From the NCBI GenBank assembly GCA_019308645.1, contig JAFDHR010000003.1:1-35872 (forward strand): 35,872 nt of DNA, read 5' to 3'. The stretch comes from Deltaproteobacteria bacterium (GTDB taxonomy: Bacteria; Desulfobacterota; DSM-4660; Desulfatiglandales; B25-G16). A program made the translations under genes and the position numbers. The first letter of the stretch is position 1. Every line of letters begins with the position of its first letter. Shown here piece by piece: positions 8,706-17,168 of the stretch. A model generated the notes under the pieces. It saw only the letters and a program-made list of their open reading frames with translations, made no database searches and was not told the origin of the DNA.

Positions 8706-8979
8706 AAAGTGCCTACTCAGGTTGTTAGGTTCACCGTTCACCGTTTCCCGATGAAATCGGGATTAATTGCTTTATGATTTTCATCATAGTTATTGGATAA
8801 CATAGAATTCGCTCCGGATTTGTGTGCAAGACTGCCTGGTCTACTGAAAGAGCCGAATGAACGCTGAATTCGTCAGTTAATCGAACTCGTTTTTTATCTG
8901 TCTAACCTAGAACCCCGCCTGCCGTCCGGCGGGCAGGCGTGAACCCCGGAACGTTGAACCTGAGCAGTTACGGCACTTT
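8706..8979. repeat. Nested fold-back repeat between the two mutase subunit genes
   Basis: The outer arms at 8706-8723 and 8957-8979 are imperfect inverted copies of AAAGTGCC...CTCAGGTT. Inside are GGTTCACCGTTCACCG words (8728-8743), a perfect 6-bp hairpin CCCGAT-GAA-ATCGGG (8747-8761), and a GC-rich inverted repeat with 8-bp arms (8916-8923 and 8932-8939). The 24 bases 8914-8937 recur identically at 33092-33115. The element ends three bases before the large-subunit stop. Confidence 0.7.
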
Positions 8980-8981
8980 CT

Positions 8982-10661
8982 TTAATAAACACCGGGATCC
9001 CGGTATACTCCAAAGACTTCCCGAAACACGTCACAAATCTCTTGCTCAGTAGCATATTCTTTGACTGCATCTATAATTGGATGTATGAGATTATCATCTC
9101 GTTGGGCGGATTCACCTAATTTCTCCAATGCATTCTTTACCTTTTTATTGTCCCTTGTATCCTTAACCTGATTTGTCCATTGTATCTGTTTTTCTTCTAA
9201 TCCTGCCTCTATTTGAAGGGTCTCTACAGGAAGTTCTTCTTCAGTCATATATTTGTTTACCCCGACTACTGTCTTTTCTTTGCTATCTATCTGTTTCTGA
9301 TACTTATAGGCTGCATCCGCTATCTCTAATTGCGGATAGTTTCTCTCTATTGCCGCTACCATTCCTCCCATGTCATCAATCTTTTTGATATATTCAAAGG
9401 CCTCTTCTTCCATATCTTTTGTCAGACGTTCGACATAAAATGATCCTCCCAGGGGATCAATGGTATTTGCTACCCCTGATTCTTCTGCAATTATCTGCTG
9501 GGTGCGAAGCGCAATAGTGGCTGCCTCTTCAGTAGGGAGTGCGAGAACCTCGTCCAGAGAATTGGTATGGAGTGACTGTGTTCCACCAAGCACAGCTGCC
9601 AGGGCCTCAAGGGCGGTTCTGATCACATTGTTATATGGCTGTTGGGCAGTAAGAGAACAACCAGCGGTTTGTGTATGAAATCTGAGCCACATTGAGCGCT
9701 GATCTTTTGCCTTAAACCTCTCAGACATGATTTTTGCCCACATTCTTCTCGCTGCCCTATATTTTGCAATCTCTTCAAAAAAGTCAAGATGTGAATTAAA
9801 GAAGAATGAGAGTCGCGGGGCAAAGGAATCAACGGCAAGACCCCTTTCGAGAGCAGCCTCTACATAGGCGATACCGTCTGCTAAAGTAAAGGCAAGTTCC
9901 TGAACAGCGGTGGATCCAGCCTCCCTGATGTGATAGCCACTTATGCTTATAGGATTCCATCTGGGCACCTCTTTTGTGCCAAATTCAACAGTGTCGGTAA
10001 TAAGCCTCATAGAGGGTTTTGGAGGGCACATGAATGTCTTTTGTGCAATGAATTCCTTGAGCATATCGTTTTGTATGGTTCCGCCTATTATTTCCCTGCG
10101 TATCCCTCTTTTTTCCGCCATTGCAATATACATTGCCCACATTACTGCTGCTGGCGGGTTTATGGTCATAGAGGTAGTAATCTTGTCAATAGGAAGGCCA
10201 TCAAAGAGTATTTCCATATCCTTTAATGTGTCGATGGCAACACCACATCTGCCACATTCCCCTTGTGATTTTGGGGAATCGCTATCGTAGCCCATTAAGG
10301 TGGGCATATCAAAGGCTGTGGACAAACCTGTCTGCCCCTCATTTACCAAGAGATGAAATCTCTCATTGGTATCTCTGGCAGAGCCCAGACCTGCAAACAT
10401 CCTCATAGTCCATAGTCTTCCCCTGTACATAGTCGGTTGAACACCCCTGGTAAACGGGTATTGATTAGGGAATCCTATATCATTCGAATAATCAAGATCT
10501 TTAGTGTCTAATGGGGTATAGAGGTTTTGGACAGGATGATCTGAAACAGTGGAAAATCGCTTTAATCTCTCAGGTGCCTTTGAGGTAGATTCTTTGAAAA
10601 CCTTTTGCCATTTTTTATTATCTACACCTATTTTTTCTATGCTTTCTTTTTTAAACATCAT
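8982..10661 (-). CDS. Adenosylcobalamin-dependent acyl-CoA mutase, catalytic subunit, with isobutyryl-CoA mutase signature
   Basis: This 559-residue protein is the TIM-barrel catalytic subunit without its own B12 domain. CoA-binding residues of the N-terminal part ([11 protein letters not shown], 77-87), the AFDMPT loop and the [11 protein letters not shown] block with H244 are present. The residue numbers coincide with the P. shermanii mutase. At the two positions that bind the free carboxylate of methylmalonyl-CoA, this protein has Phe89 (RMFAGLG instead of RQYAGF) and Gln207 (FIAQKTF instead of MVRNTY or IARGTY). Phe and Gln are the residues known from isobutyryl-CoA mutase, so I predict isobutyryl-CoA/butyryl-CoA interconversion. 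The overall sequence is otherwise close to archaeal-type methylmalonyl-CoA mutase, which is the likely automatic annotation. Dehydrogenase, hydratase and thiolase genes precede it in the operon. Confidence 0.9.
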   Translation of the reverse strand: MMFKKESIEKIGVDNKKWQKVFKESTSKAPERLKRFSTVSDHPVQNLYTPLDTKDLDYSNDIGFPNQYPFTRGVQPTMYRGRLWTMRMFAGLGSARDTNERFHLLVNEGQTGLSTAFDMPTLMGYDSDSPKSQGECGRCGVAIDTLKDMEILFDGLPIDKITTSMTINPPAAVMWAMYIAMAEKRGIRREIIGGTIQNDMLKEFIAQKTFMCPPKPSMRLITDTVEFGTKEVPRWNPISISGYHIREAGSTAVQELAFTLADGIAYVEAALERGLAVDSFAPRLSFFFNSHLDFFEEIAKYRAARRMWAKIMSERFKAKDQRSMWLRFHTQTAGCSLTAQQPYNNVIRTALEALAAVLGGTQSLHTNSLDEVLALPTEEAATIALRTQQIIAEESGVANTIDPLGGSFYVERLTKDMEEEAFEYIKKIDDMGGMVAAIERNYPQLEIADAAYKYQKQIDSKEKTVVGVNKYMTEEELPVETLQIEAGLEEKQIQWTNQVKDTRDNKKVKNALEKLGESAQRDDNLIHPIIDAVKEYATEQEICDVFREVFGVYRDPGVY

Positions 10662-10670
10662 AGCCCTCTA

Positions 10671-11822
10671 TTACAATTTCCCTAATAATGAACTAGCTAT
10701 TGTATTTTTTTGTATCTCTTTTGTCCCTTCATAAATCTCCATGATCTTTGCGTCTCTATAGAAACGTTCTACCTCATACTCAAGCATATAGCCGTATCCT
10801 CCCAATAGTTGAATAGCCTCATCAGCTACTTCAACAGCTGTCCGCGCTGCATACATCTTTGCAATGGAGGTTAATTTTGGGTCTATTCTTCCCTGATCAA
10901 AATTCCAGGCTGACTTGTAAACTATGAGACTTGCTAACTCTATCTTGGCTGCCATATCTGCAAGTTTATGCTGTGTGACCTGAAATTGAGCGAGCTTTTT
11001 CCCAAACTGGGTACGCTCCTTACAGTATGCAAGTGCACGATCAAAGGCACCCTGGGCAATGCCAAGGGCCTGAGCTGCTATTTCTATCCTGCTCTCGTCA
11101 AAAAATTCAAGCACATGATAGAATCCCTTATTTTCTTGCCCTACGAGATTTGAGAGCGGAACTCTTACATCATTAAATGAAAGCTCCCCTGTTGATGTCA
11201 TCTTTATCCCCATTTTTTCACCAACATCCGCAGTACTGTATCCGGGTGTTTCCTTCTCAACAATAATGACTGATTGGCCACGATAGGTAGGCTTCACCTC
11301 AAAATCTGTTTGGCAGAGAGCCATGACAAAATCCCCTATGGTCCCATTGGTAATAAAGGTCTTTACCCCGTTTATTATATATTCATCCCCTTCTTTTACC
11401 GCAGTTGTATCCATAAGGGTAATATCACTTCCATGGTCTGGCTCAGTAAAACCTCCGCTGGAAATTGCCTTACCTTTGGTGAGAGGAATCAGGTATTTTT
11501 CCTTCTGTTGGTCATTTCCAAATCTCAGGATGACCTCAGATGAAAAGTCAGCCAGGCTAAGGGCGACACCAATTCCTGAATCCTGTCGACAGAATTCTTC
11601 CACAACAAGGGCATTCTCAAAGACACCATACTCCTGTCCCCCATATTTTTCTGGATAATGAATACCCATGAAACCAAGTTCACAGGCCTTTTTCCAGATC
11701 TCTGAAGGAAATGTGTGGTTCCTTTCATGTTCAAGGGCTATTTCTTTGTCAAACTCTCCTTTTGCAAATTCTCTTGCTGCCTTCTGGATCGCCTCCTGTT
11801 CCTTGTCTAATGTAAATTCCAT
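10671..11822 (-). CDS. Acyl-CoA dehydrogenase
   Basis: This 383-residue acyl-CoA dehydrogenase is of the short-chain/butyryl type. FAD and substrate motifs are SGGFTEPDHGSD, TFITNG, QLLGGYGYMLEYEVERFYRD and the catalytic glutamate in IYEGTKEIQ. It reads MEFTLDKEQEAIQ at the start, typical of the family. The gene lies 13 bases from the enoyl-CoA hydratase and 9 bases before the mutase large subunit, a tight operon. It would oxidise butyryl-CoA made by the mutase to crotonyl-CoA. No ETF genes are present in the window. Confidence 0.92.
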   Translation of the reverse strand: MEFTLDKEQEAIQKAAREFAKGEFDKEIALEHERNHTFPSEIWKKACELGFMGIHYPEKYGGQEYGVFENALVVEEFCRQDSGIGVALSLADFSSEVILRFGNDQQKEKYLIPLTKGKAISSGGFTEPDHGSDITLMDTTAVKEGDEYIINGVKTFITNGTIGDFVMALCQTDFEVKPTYRGQSVIIVEKETPGYSTADVGEKMGIKMTSTGELSFNDVRVPLSNLVGQENKGFYHVLEFFDESRIEIAAQALGIAQGAFDRALAYCKERTQFGKKLAQFQVTQHKLADMAAKIELASLIVYKSAWNFDQGRIDPKLTSIAKMYAARTAVEVADEAIQLLGGYGYMLEYEVERFYRDAKIMEIYEGTKEIQKNTIASSLLGKL

Positions 11823-11835
11823 TTTTCCCCCGTAT

Positions 11836-12624
11836 TTAAAGAAGTTCGCCTTTAAATTCGGCTTTTCTTTTTTCTAAAAATGCCCCCATCCCCTCTCTGG
11901 CATCCTCACTTGCCATGCATATACCAAATGCATCAGATTCCATGTAACAACCTGTTCTCAGGTCATGATCATACCCCCTTTGGATTGACTCTTTGACTGC
12001 CCGGACAGAAACCTTGCCCTTTGAAGCCAGTATTTTTGCCACTTTCATTGTCTCTTCCCATAAAGAATCTTTTGGAAATACCTTGTTTACAAGGCCAATG
12101 TCTTTGGCCTCCTGTGCGCTTATCATTACTCCAGTCATGCAAAGCTCCTTGGCCATTGATTTACCAACGAGGCGAGATAGTCTCTGGGTTCCGCCAAAGC
12201 CTGGAATAATCCCTAAATTGATCTCCGGTTGGCCGAACATAGCAGAATCAGCGGCATATATAAAATCGCATGCCATTGATATCTCTGTTCCCCCACCGAG
12301 GGCAAAGCCATTGACACAGGCAATTACTGGAATGGATAAGGCCTCTAACTGAAAGAGAAGTTCCTGGCCCTGTCTTGAAAAAAATTTCCCTTCTAACGGG
12401 GTATAATTCTTCATTGATGCTATGTCTGCTCCTGCAACAAAGGCCTTATCTCCCTCTCCTGTCAGAATAAGAACCTTTATAGATGTATCTGCATCGATTT
12501 TTTTCAGGGCATCTACCATCTCAGAGACAACGATTGGATTAATGGCATTGAGTACCTTGGGTCGGTTAAATTTAATTATGGCAATATCCTCTTCTTTGCT
12601 AAACAGAATCGTTTCATACGACAT
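11836..12624 (-). CDS. Enoyl-CoA hydratase (crotonase)
   Basis: This 262-residue crotonase-fold enzyme hydrates a 2-enoyl-CoA to the 3-hydroxyacyl-CoA. Both catalytic glutamates are in place (GGGTEISMACD and GQPEINLGIIPGFGG), together with the oxyanion-hole loops AFVAGADI and NGFALGGG. Length is standard. Between it and the upstream thiolase is an 88-base gap with AAAGTGCC/TTTAGGCAC words (12668-12705). It should take crotonyl-CoA from the downstream dehydrogenase. A dedicated 3-hydroxybutyryl-CoA dehydrogenase is missing from this operon. Confidence 0.93.
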   Translation of the reverse strand: MSYETILFSKEEDIAIIKFNRPKVLNAINPIVVSEMVDALKKIDADTSIKVLILTGEGDKAFVAGADIASMKNYTPLEGKFFSRQGQELLFQLEALSIPVIACVNGFALGGGTEISMACDFIYAADSAMFGQPEINLGIIPGFGGTQRLSRLVGKSMAKELCMTGVMISAQEAKDIGLVNKVFPKDSLWEETMKVAKILASKGKVSVRAVKESIQRGYDHDLRTGCYMESDAFGICMASEDAREGMGAFLEKRKAEFKGELL

Positions 12625-12712
12625 GGCTAACTCCTTTAAATAATTATCGCTTATGATGTTTCTTGAACTTTAAAACTTTAGCTCACTTTAGGCACTTTAG
12701 CTCACTTTTTGA

Positions 12713-13996
12713 CTACACCCTTTCAAGGGCCATGGCCATACCCTGGCCTCCACCTATACATAGGGTAGCAAGACCTAACTCAACATCGTTTCTGACCATC
12801 TCATTCATCAGTGTTATTATAATTCTGGCACCCGTGCAGCCAACTGGATGGCCTATAGATATCCCACTTCCCAAAAGGTTGGTTTTATCAAGATCGAACC
12901 CTAATTCCCGTATACAGGCAATGGCCTGAGAGGCAAAGGCCTCATTGAGCTCAATTTCACCAAAATCGCTTATCTCCAATCCAGTAGCTTTTAGAACCTT
13001 TCTCACAGCAGGAATAGGGCCAAGTCCCATAAAAGCGGGGTCTATAGCTCCTGATGCATATGCCTTAATTTTCACTATGGGTTTCAGGCCCAACTCTTTT
13101 GCCTTTTCAGCTGACATTAAAAGAAGCGCAGCAGACGCATCATTAATACCAGAGGCATTACCTGCGGTAACAGTACCATCTTTTTTAAATGCCGGTCGCA
13201 ATTTTGCCATTTTTTCCACATTTGTGTCCATTGGTCTTTCATCAGTGTCAAAGATAATTGGTTCACCTTTTCTCTGTGGAATACTCACAGGGGTAATTTC
13301 CTGTTTGAAGATACCTTCAGCTATCGCCTTTCGTGCCCTTGCATGACTCATGGCGCCAAGTTCATCCTGTTCACTTCGAGAAATTCCATATTTTTCAGCA
13401 ATGTTTTCAGCGGTAATCCCCATGTGGTAACCATAAAAAATTTCCCAGAGACCATCAAAGATCATTAAATCGGTCATATCGGCATTGTTCATTCTGGTGC
13501 CCCATCGTGCAGTATTTAATGCATAGGGTACCATGCTCATATTTTCCATACCGCCCGCAAGAATAGTGTTTTTCTCCCCCGACCTTATAGAAAGAGCCGC
13601 AAGAGATAAAGCCTTCATGCCTGAGGCGCAGACCTTATTTATAGTGAAGGCATTAACCTCCTTGGGAATGCCCGCGTGTACTGTTGCCTGCCTGGCAACA
13701 TTTTGTCCTTGACCTGCGCCTATTACATTACCCATGATTACCTCATCAATTTCTATAGGCTGAAGAGAATCATCATAATCATAGGTATTTTTTTCTAATT
13801 CGATCATGCCCAAACCATGAAGGGCATCTGGCTCAAAACTCTTGAGTTCTTCAGAGGCGAAGGGCCTCAGCCCAAGTTTTTTTAAGGTTTCCTTTAAGAT
13901 CAAGGAACCTAAGGTAACGACTGGTGTGCCCTTTAGTGATCCTCCAAAAGAACCGACGGGTGTTCTCATGCCTCCAACAATTACTACATCTCTCAT
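12713..13996 (-). CDS. Acetyl-CoA acetyltransferase (thiolase) with a ~34-residue insertion
   Basis: This 427-residue thiolase splits acetoacetyl-CoA (or a similar 3-ketoacyl-CoA) into acetyl-CoA units. The active cysteine is C123 in NKVCASGMKA, followed by NEAFASQA, GHPVGCTGAR and the second cysteine in CIGGGQGMA. C123 corresponds to about C89 of ordinary thiolases. The shift is caused by an acidic segment at about residues 44-80 (after LGLRP, through DYDDSLQP) between the first helix and the EVIMGNV strand. Upstream lies AAGGAG and a good promoter (14060-14089). This is the first gene of the leftward operon. Confidence 0.92.
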   Translation of the reverse strand: MRDVVIVGGMRTPVGSFGGSLKGTPVVTLGSLILKETLKKLGLRPFASEELKSFEPDALHGLGMIELEKNTYDYDDSLQPIEIDEVIMGNVIGAGQGQNVARQATVHAGIPKEVNAFTINKVCASGMKALSLAALSIRSGEKNTILAGGMENMSMVPYALNTARWGTRMNNADMTDLMIFDGLWEIFYGYHMGITAENIAEKYGISRSEQDELGAMSHARARKAIAEGIFKQEITPVSIPQRKGEPIIFDTDERPMDTNVEKMAKLRPAFKKDGTVTAGNASGINDASAALLLMSAEKAKELGLKPIVKIKAYASGAIDPAFMGLGPIPAVRKVLKATGLEISDFGEIELNEAFASQAIACIRELGFDLDKTNLLGSGISIGHPVGCTGARIIITLMNEMVRNDVELGLATLCIGGGQGMAMALERV

Positions 13997-14059
13997 ATAC
14001 GCTTCTCCTTAGTTAATGTTAGCTGGTTTAACAAAATATTTATTGATTAAAAGTGCCTT

Positions 14060-14089
14060 TTTATATTCTTTTCTGCTGATTTAAGTCAA
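14060..14089 (-). promoter_or_regulatory. Predicted sigma-70 promoter of the acyl-CoA operon
   Basis: On the minus strand TTGACT (14089-14084) and TATAAA (14065-14060) are 18 bases apart, each matching 5 of 6 consensus bases. Transcription would begin about 55 bases before the thiolase ATG at 13996. Confidence 0.55.
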
Positions 14090-14145
14090 GTTAAAATGGT
14101 CTGACAAAGATGAAAAAACAAATTTTGTCTGTAATTATTTTTTTG

Positions 14146-14174
14146 TTGACAATATAAAGTCATAGTTACATTAT
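14146..14174 (+). promoter_or_regulatory. Predicted sigma-70 promoter of the DUF2080/GNAT genes
   Basis: TTGACA (14146-14151, perfect) is followed 17 bases later by CATTAT (14169-14174, 4 of 6). The start of transcription would be near 14181, immediately before the dyad at 14186-14214. It faces away from the thiolase operon promoter. Confidence 0.5.
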
Positions 14175-14185
14175 AGCTAAATTGT

Positions 14186-14214
14186 AATCACATTTTGTTA
14201 ATAACATTGTGATT
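14186..14214. promoter_or_regulatory. Dyad symmetry, candidate operator in the divergent promoter region
   Basis: AATCACA (14186-14192) and TGTGATT (14208-14214) are perfect inverted arms 15 bases apart. Within them, TGTTA-A-TAACA (14196-14206) is a second small palindrome. The dyad lies just downstream of the predicted + strand promoter, where a repressor could act. The binding protein is unknown. Confidence 0.45.
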
Positions 14215-14286
14215 TAGTTTTTTTAACCATGATGGATTAAGCGATTACATAGTGTTAATTTAAATTTAACTATTGGTGGGTAATAG

Positions 14287-14463
14287 GTGACCAACAAAGA
14301 GAAATACATTGCTAACAAGAAAGAACAACCAAAGAAGGTGAAATTTGAGATCTTTGGTGAGGAAATGCTTGAGAAAGAGGTTAAACTCAGCGGTAATAGC
14401 GGAAGGGTATACCTTCCTCCTGATTGGGTAGGTAAGCATGTCAAGATAATCAGAACAGATTAG
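14287..14463 (+). CDS. Small DUF2080-like protein
   Basis: This 58-residue frame starts at GTG (14287) after a weak GGTGGG site and ends with TAG at 14461. The first third is lysine-rich. The C-terminal half (VKLSGNSGRVYLPPDWVG then KHVKIIRTD) resembles the short AbrB-like DUF2080 proteins often labelled transposon-encoded in archaea, which suggests a DNA-binding swapped-hairpin fold. It ends 17 bases before the acetyltransferase gene, so the two are probably co-transcribed. No transposase is nearby. Function is unknown; a small transcription regulator is one possibility. Confidence 0.6.
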   Translation: MTNKEKYIANKKEQPKKVKFEIFGEEMLEKEVKLSGNSGRVYLPPDWVGKHVKIIRTD

Positions 14464-14480
14464 GTACCGAACTTGAAACT

Positions 14481-14933
14481 ATGGGGTCTACCAGATTGAA
14501 AAATCTTATAATAAGAAACTTAGACATAGGTGATTCAAAAGATATTTCTCGAATTCAGGAAGCAATTACAACGGAACTGAGCACAATAGATTATCATAAG
14601 ATTGTTCAAGAAGAGGTAAAGAAAGACAATAGGGTCAGCTTTGTGGCAGAGCTTGATGGTAAGGTGGTAGGATTTATAATTACCTATATCCTCTATGGTG
14701 GGTTTGGTCTGGAAAAAAGTGCATGGATTGGGCTTTTTGGTGTTGAGCCAAAATATATGGGAAGTGGAATAGGAAAAAGGATGGCCAAAGAAGTGTTTGA
14801 TGAACTGACAAAAATGAATATAAAAAATATTTTTACATCAGTTAAGTGGGACTCAGTTGACCTCTTGTCCTTTTTTAAGTCACTGGGGTTTGACAGGTGT
14901 GAATTTATTAATCTAATGAAAGTAATCGATTGA
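14481..14933 (+). CDS. GNAT-family N-acetyltransferase
   Basis: This 150-residue single GNAT domain has the acetyl-CoA pyrophosphate loop VEPKYMGSGIGKRMAKE (motif A) and a preceding strand SAWIGLFGV. It ends with the typical FFKSLGF helix-turn. The substrate, protein or small molecule, cannot be read from the sequence. Placement between the small DUF2080-like gene and the bam operon is notable because GNAT enzymes acetylate acyl-CoA ligases in some aromatic degraders. No ligase is present in this window, so that link is speculative. Confidence 0.8.
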   Translation: MGSTRLKNLIIRNLDIGDSKDISRIQEAITTELSTIDYHKIVQEEVKKDNRVSFVAELDGKVVGFIITYILYGGFGLEKSAWIGLFGVEPKYMGSGIGKRMAKEVFDELTKMNIKNIFTSVKWDSVDLLSFFKSLGFDRCEFINLMKVID

Positions 14934-14966
14934 ATAAATCTTTAAAGTAAAGGAGAAGGCTATTAG

Positions 14967-15007
14967 TAAACAAGAAAGGATAAACAAGAAAGGATAAACA
15001 AGATAAG
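14967..15007 (+). repeat. 14-base tandem repeat, about 2.9 copies
   Basis: TAAACAAGAAAGGA is repeated at 14967-14980 and 14981-14994, with a partial third copy to 15007. It sits between the acetyltransferase gene and the hairpin at 15053-15079. Confidence 0.85.
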
Positions 15008-15052
15008 TGAATCGGAATTATAGATAAATAACTTCAGCAATTTAAGCAACTT

Positions 15053-15083
15053 CGACCTTCACCGGATGGGTGAAGGTCGTTTT
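15053..15083 (+). terminator. Rho-independent terminator or leader hairpin upstream of bamB
   Basis: CGACCTTCACC (15053-15063) and GGTGAAGGTCG (15069-15079) make a perfect 11-bp stem with a 5-base loop. Four T follow, then CAG. It would end transcription of the GNAT gene 74 bases before bamB, or act as an attenuator if the same transcript continues into bamB. Confidence 0.7.
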
Positions 15084-15156
15084 CAGTTAAGTGCCTGCAA
15101 CCCATGATTAATCAGAAAGTATGTCACGGATTCAGGTAATGTAGAAGGGGAAAAAA

Positions 15157-17166
15157 ATGAGGTACGCAGAGACAGGGTTTAATTTAGAAGTCGATCTATC
15201 CCGAGGAAACATTGAGAGGGTAGAAACCGACCCAAGAGAAACCGAACTTTATCTGGGGGGTCTGGGGACGAACGCCAAGATATTATGGGACAGGGTTCCA
15301 CCTGAAGTTGAACCCTTTTCTCCTGATAATTTACTCATATTCGGCACCGGTCTTTTATGTGGCACACCTGCTCCTGGTGCTAATCGCACCATTGTTACTA
15401 CCATTTCTCCTCAGACTTTGTTCATGGCCTATTCAATGATGGGGGGATTTTTTGCGCCGGAATTGAAGTATGCCGGTTATGACAAAGTGATCATTCGCGG
15501 CAAGTCCCCCAATCTTGTCTATTTGTGGATAAACAATGACAAGGTAGAAATACGTGATGCCTCTTATTTGCAGGGTAAAGGCGCTGGTGAAGCTGGAGAA
15601 CTCATTCAAGAGGAGTTGAATGAGTCGAAAGCCCAGGTAGCTGCTATTGGCCTGGCCGGTGAAAACAGGGTCTATTTTGCCTCCATAGAGCAGGGCAGGT
15701 CCAGTGCCAGCCGACTTGGAATAGGCGCCGTTATGGGAGCCAAAGGGTTAAAGGCGATTGCTGTTCGTGGAACAAAGGACATCAATATTGCCCGACCGGA
15801 TGAATTCATGGAGCTTTGCAACGAAGTGCTGAAATATATACAAGTCCGCGCAGAAAATCCAATTAAGGGAGTGCCGCCCATTATAGCCGGGATTGGGTCA
15901 CCCCAAGAGATGGCAATCCATGATGAGCAGTGGCACACCACCAATTTCGCATGGGGAAATGCCCGCACCCGGAGAAAAGATTTTTGGACCAAGGAAACCG
16001 AAGAGAAATGGACGAAGAGTCAGGAAAAAGCGGTGGAGCGGTTAATAAGTTGCTACAACTGTCCCATGAAATGCGGGGCAACCATTAATTCCCCGGAATT
16101 CCCAACATATATGATGAAATGCTACTCGAAACTTACTTATACAATGGCGTCCATGACAGATCTGGATTTTGGTTTTAAAATCGCTCAGCGTGCTACGGAG
16201 TATGGGGTGGATGCATTTTCAACCCCGCAAACCATGGCCTTCGCAGTTGAACTTTACGAAAACGGTATTTTGACTGACCAGGACCTGCCAGGATTTCCGT
16301 CTGGTAGTGAGGAGCGATTTTTCTGGTTACTTGACAGAATTGTTCGGCGAGAAGGGATTGGAGATGTTCTGGCCAATGGTACTTATTGGGCGGCCCAACA
16401 GATTGGTAAGGGCGCAGAAGAATATGCCCATAATAACATTAAAAAACATGAGCAGTTGCCTCTCAAGCTTGGAATGCTGAATCCCGTTTATTTCCTTATG
16501 TATTCTACCGGCGAGAAGATAAACATTACCCAGATTGAAGGGCAATTTCCCCAGGCGCCTTTTCCTGAAAGAGAGCAGAGAGAAGCGTTTGTAAATGATT
16601 GGATCCAGGTGCCTGATGAAAAGTTTAAACAATATTTCTTGGACTGGGACCCTCGCGGAGAACACTCAAACCCCTATTACCCAACTGTTGAAATGTCCTG
16701 TGAAATTGTTGACTGGCAAGAGAGGATGCACTACATTGACGACGCCCTCGGGGTGTGCTCCGGTTTGTCATCATTTCCCCTGAAACCTCCGTATCATATG
16801 CACAATTACCCGAAATTTGTTTCATCCGGCGTAGGGATTGATATGGATGAAAAAATACTAACACAAGCAGCCAGGAGGAATCGAACTTTAGTTAGAGCCG
16901 TTAATATAAGAAGAGGGATGAGAAGAAGTGATGAGAAGCCTCCAGAGGACCATTGGAAGAAAAGATTTCCCGAGCTTGAAGCTAAGCTCTTGGATGCGTA
17001 TTACAAATTTAGGGGGTGGAATAATCAGGGTATTCCTACTAAAGAATACTTACATGAATTGGCTTTGGATTACGTTAGCGAAGACTTCCTGCAGAGGGGG
17101 ATTTTGACAGATGATGCAGGCACTCCTTCAAAAGATACTTCGGGAGAAAAAGAGAAGGAGGTGTAG
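15157..17166 (+). CDS. bamB: BamB, tungsten active-site subunit of class II benzoyl-CoA reductase
   Basis: This 669-residue member of the aldehyde:ferredoxin oxidoreductase family binds a bis-pyranopterin tungsten cofactor and one [4Fe-4S] cluster. Class II benzoyl-CoA reductase converts benzoyl-CoA to cyclohexa-1,5-diene-1-carbonyl-CoA without ATP. The start MRYAETGFNLEVDLSRG and the LYLGGLGTNAKILWDRVPPE block match what I know of BamB. Cluster cysteines are C299, C302 and C306 (CYNCPMKC), with C534 (LGVCSG) as the likely fourth. E251, H255 and H260 (EMAIHDEQWH) lie where BamB has its conserved active-site acidic and histidine residues, and C322 is a candidate tungsten ligand. The last is my alignment-free guess. 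It opens bamBCDEF. Other AOR-like enzymes are possible but less likely. Confidence 0.92.
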   Translation: MRYAETGFNLEVDLSRGNIERVETDPRETELYLGGLGTNAKILWDRVPPEVEPFSPDNLLIFGTGLLCGTPAPGANRTIVTTISPQTLFMAYSMMGGFFAPELKYAGYDKVIIRGKSPNLVYLWINNDKVEIRDASYLQGKGAGEAGELIQEELNESKAQVAAIGLAGENRVYFASIEQGRSSASRLGIGAVMGAKGLKAIAVRGTKDINIARPDEFMELCNEVLKYIQVRAENPIKGVPPIIAGIGSPQEMAIHDEQWHTTNFAWGNARTRRKDFWTKETEEKWTKSQEKAVERLISCYNCPMKCGATINSPEFPTYMMKCYSKLTYTMASMTDLDFGFKIAQRATEYGVDAFSTPQTMAFAVELYENGILTDQDLPGFPSGSEERFFWLLDRIVRREGIGDVLANGTYWAAQQIGKGAEEYAHNNIKKHEQLPLKLGMLNPVYFLMYSTGEKINITQIEGQFPQAPFPEREQREAFVNDWIQVPDEKFKQYFLDWDPRGEHSNPYYPTVEMSCEIVDWQERMHYIDDALGVCSGLSSFPLKPPYHMHNYPKFVSSGVGIDMDEKILTQAARRNRTLVRAVNIRRGMRRSDEKPPEDHWKKRFPELEAKLLDAYYKFRGWNNQGIPTKEYLHELALDYVSEDFLQRGILTDDAGTPSKDTSGEKEKEV

Positions 17167-17168
17167 AC

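Noticed and set aside
10968..12352. Several 60-119-residue plus-strand frames opposite the acyl-CoA operon
   Set aside because: They are antisense shadows of well-conserved genes, with no start signals of their own.
14186..14214. CRP/FNR-type site at the dyad
   Set aside because: The arms are in the opposite order (TCACA then TGTGA) and 15 bases apart, unlike TGTGA-N6-TCACA.
14287..14463. Transposon, because DUF2080 proteins are called transposon-encoded
   Set aside because: No transposase, terminal repeats or target duplication is seen around it.
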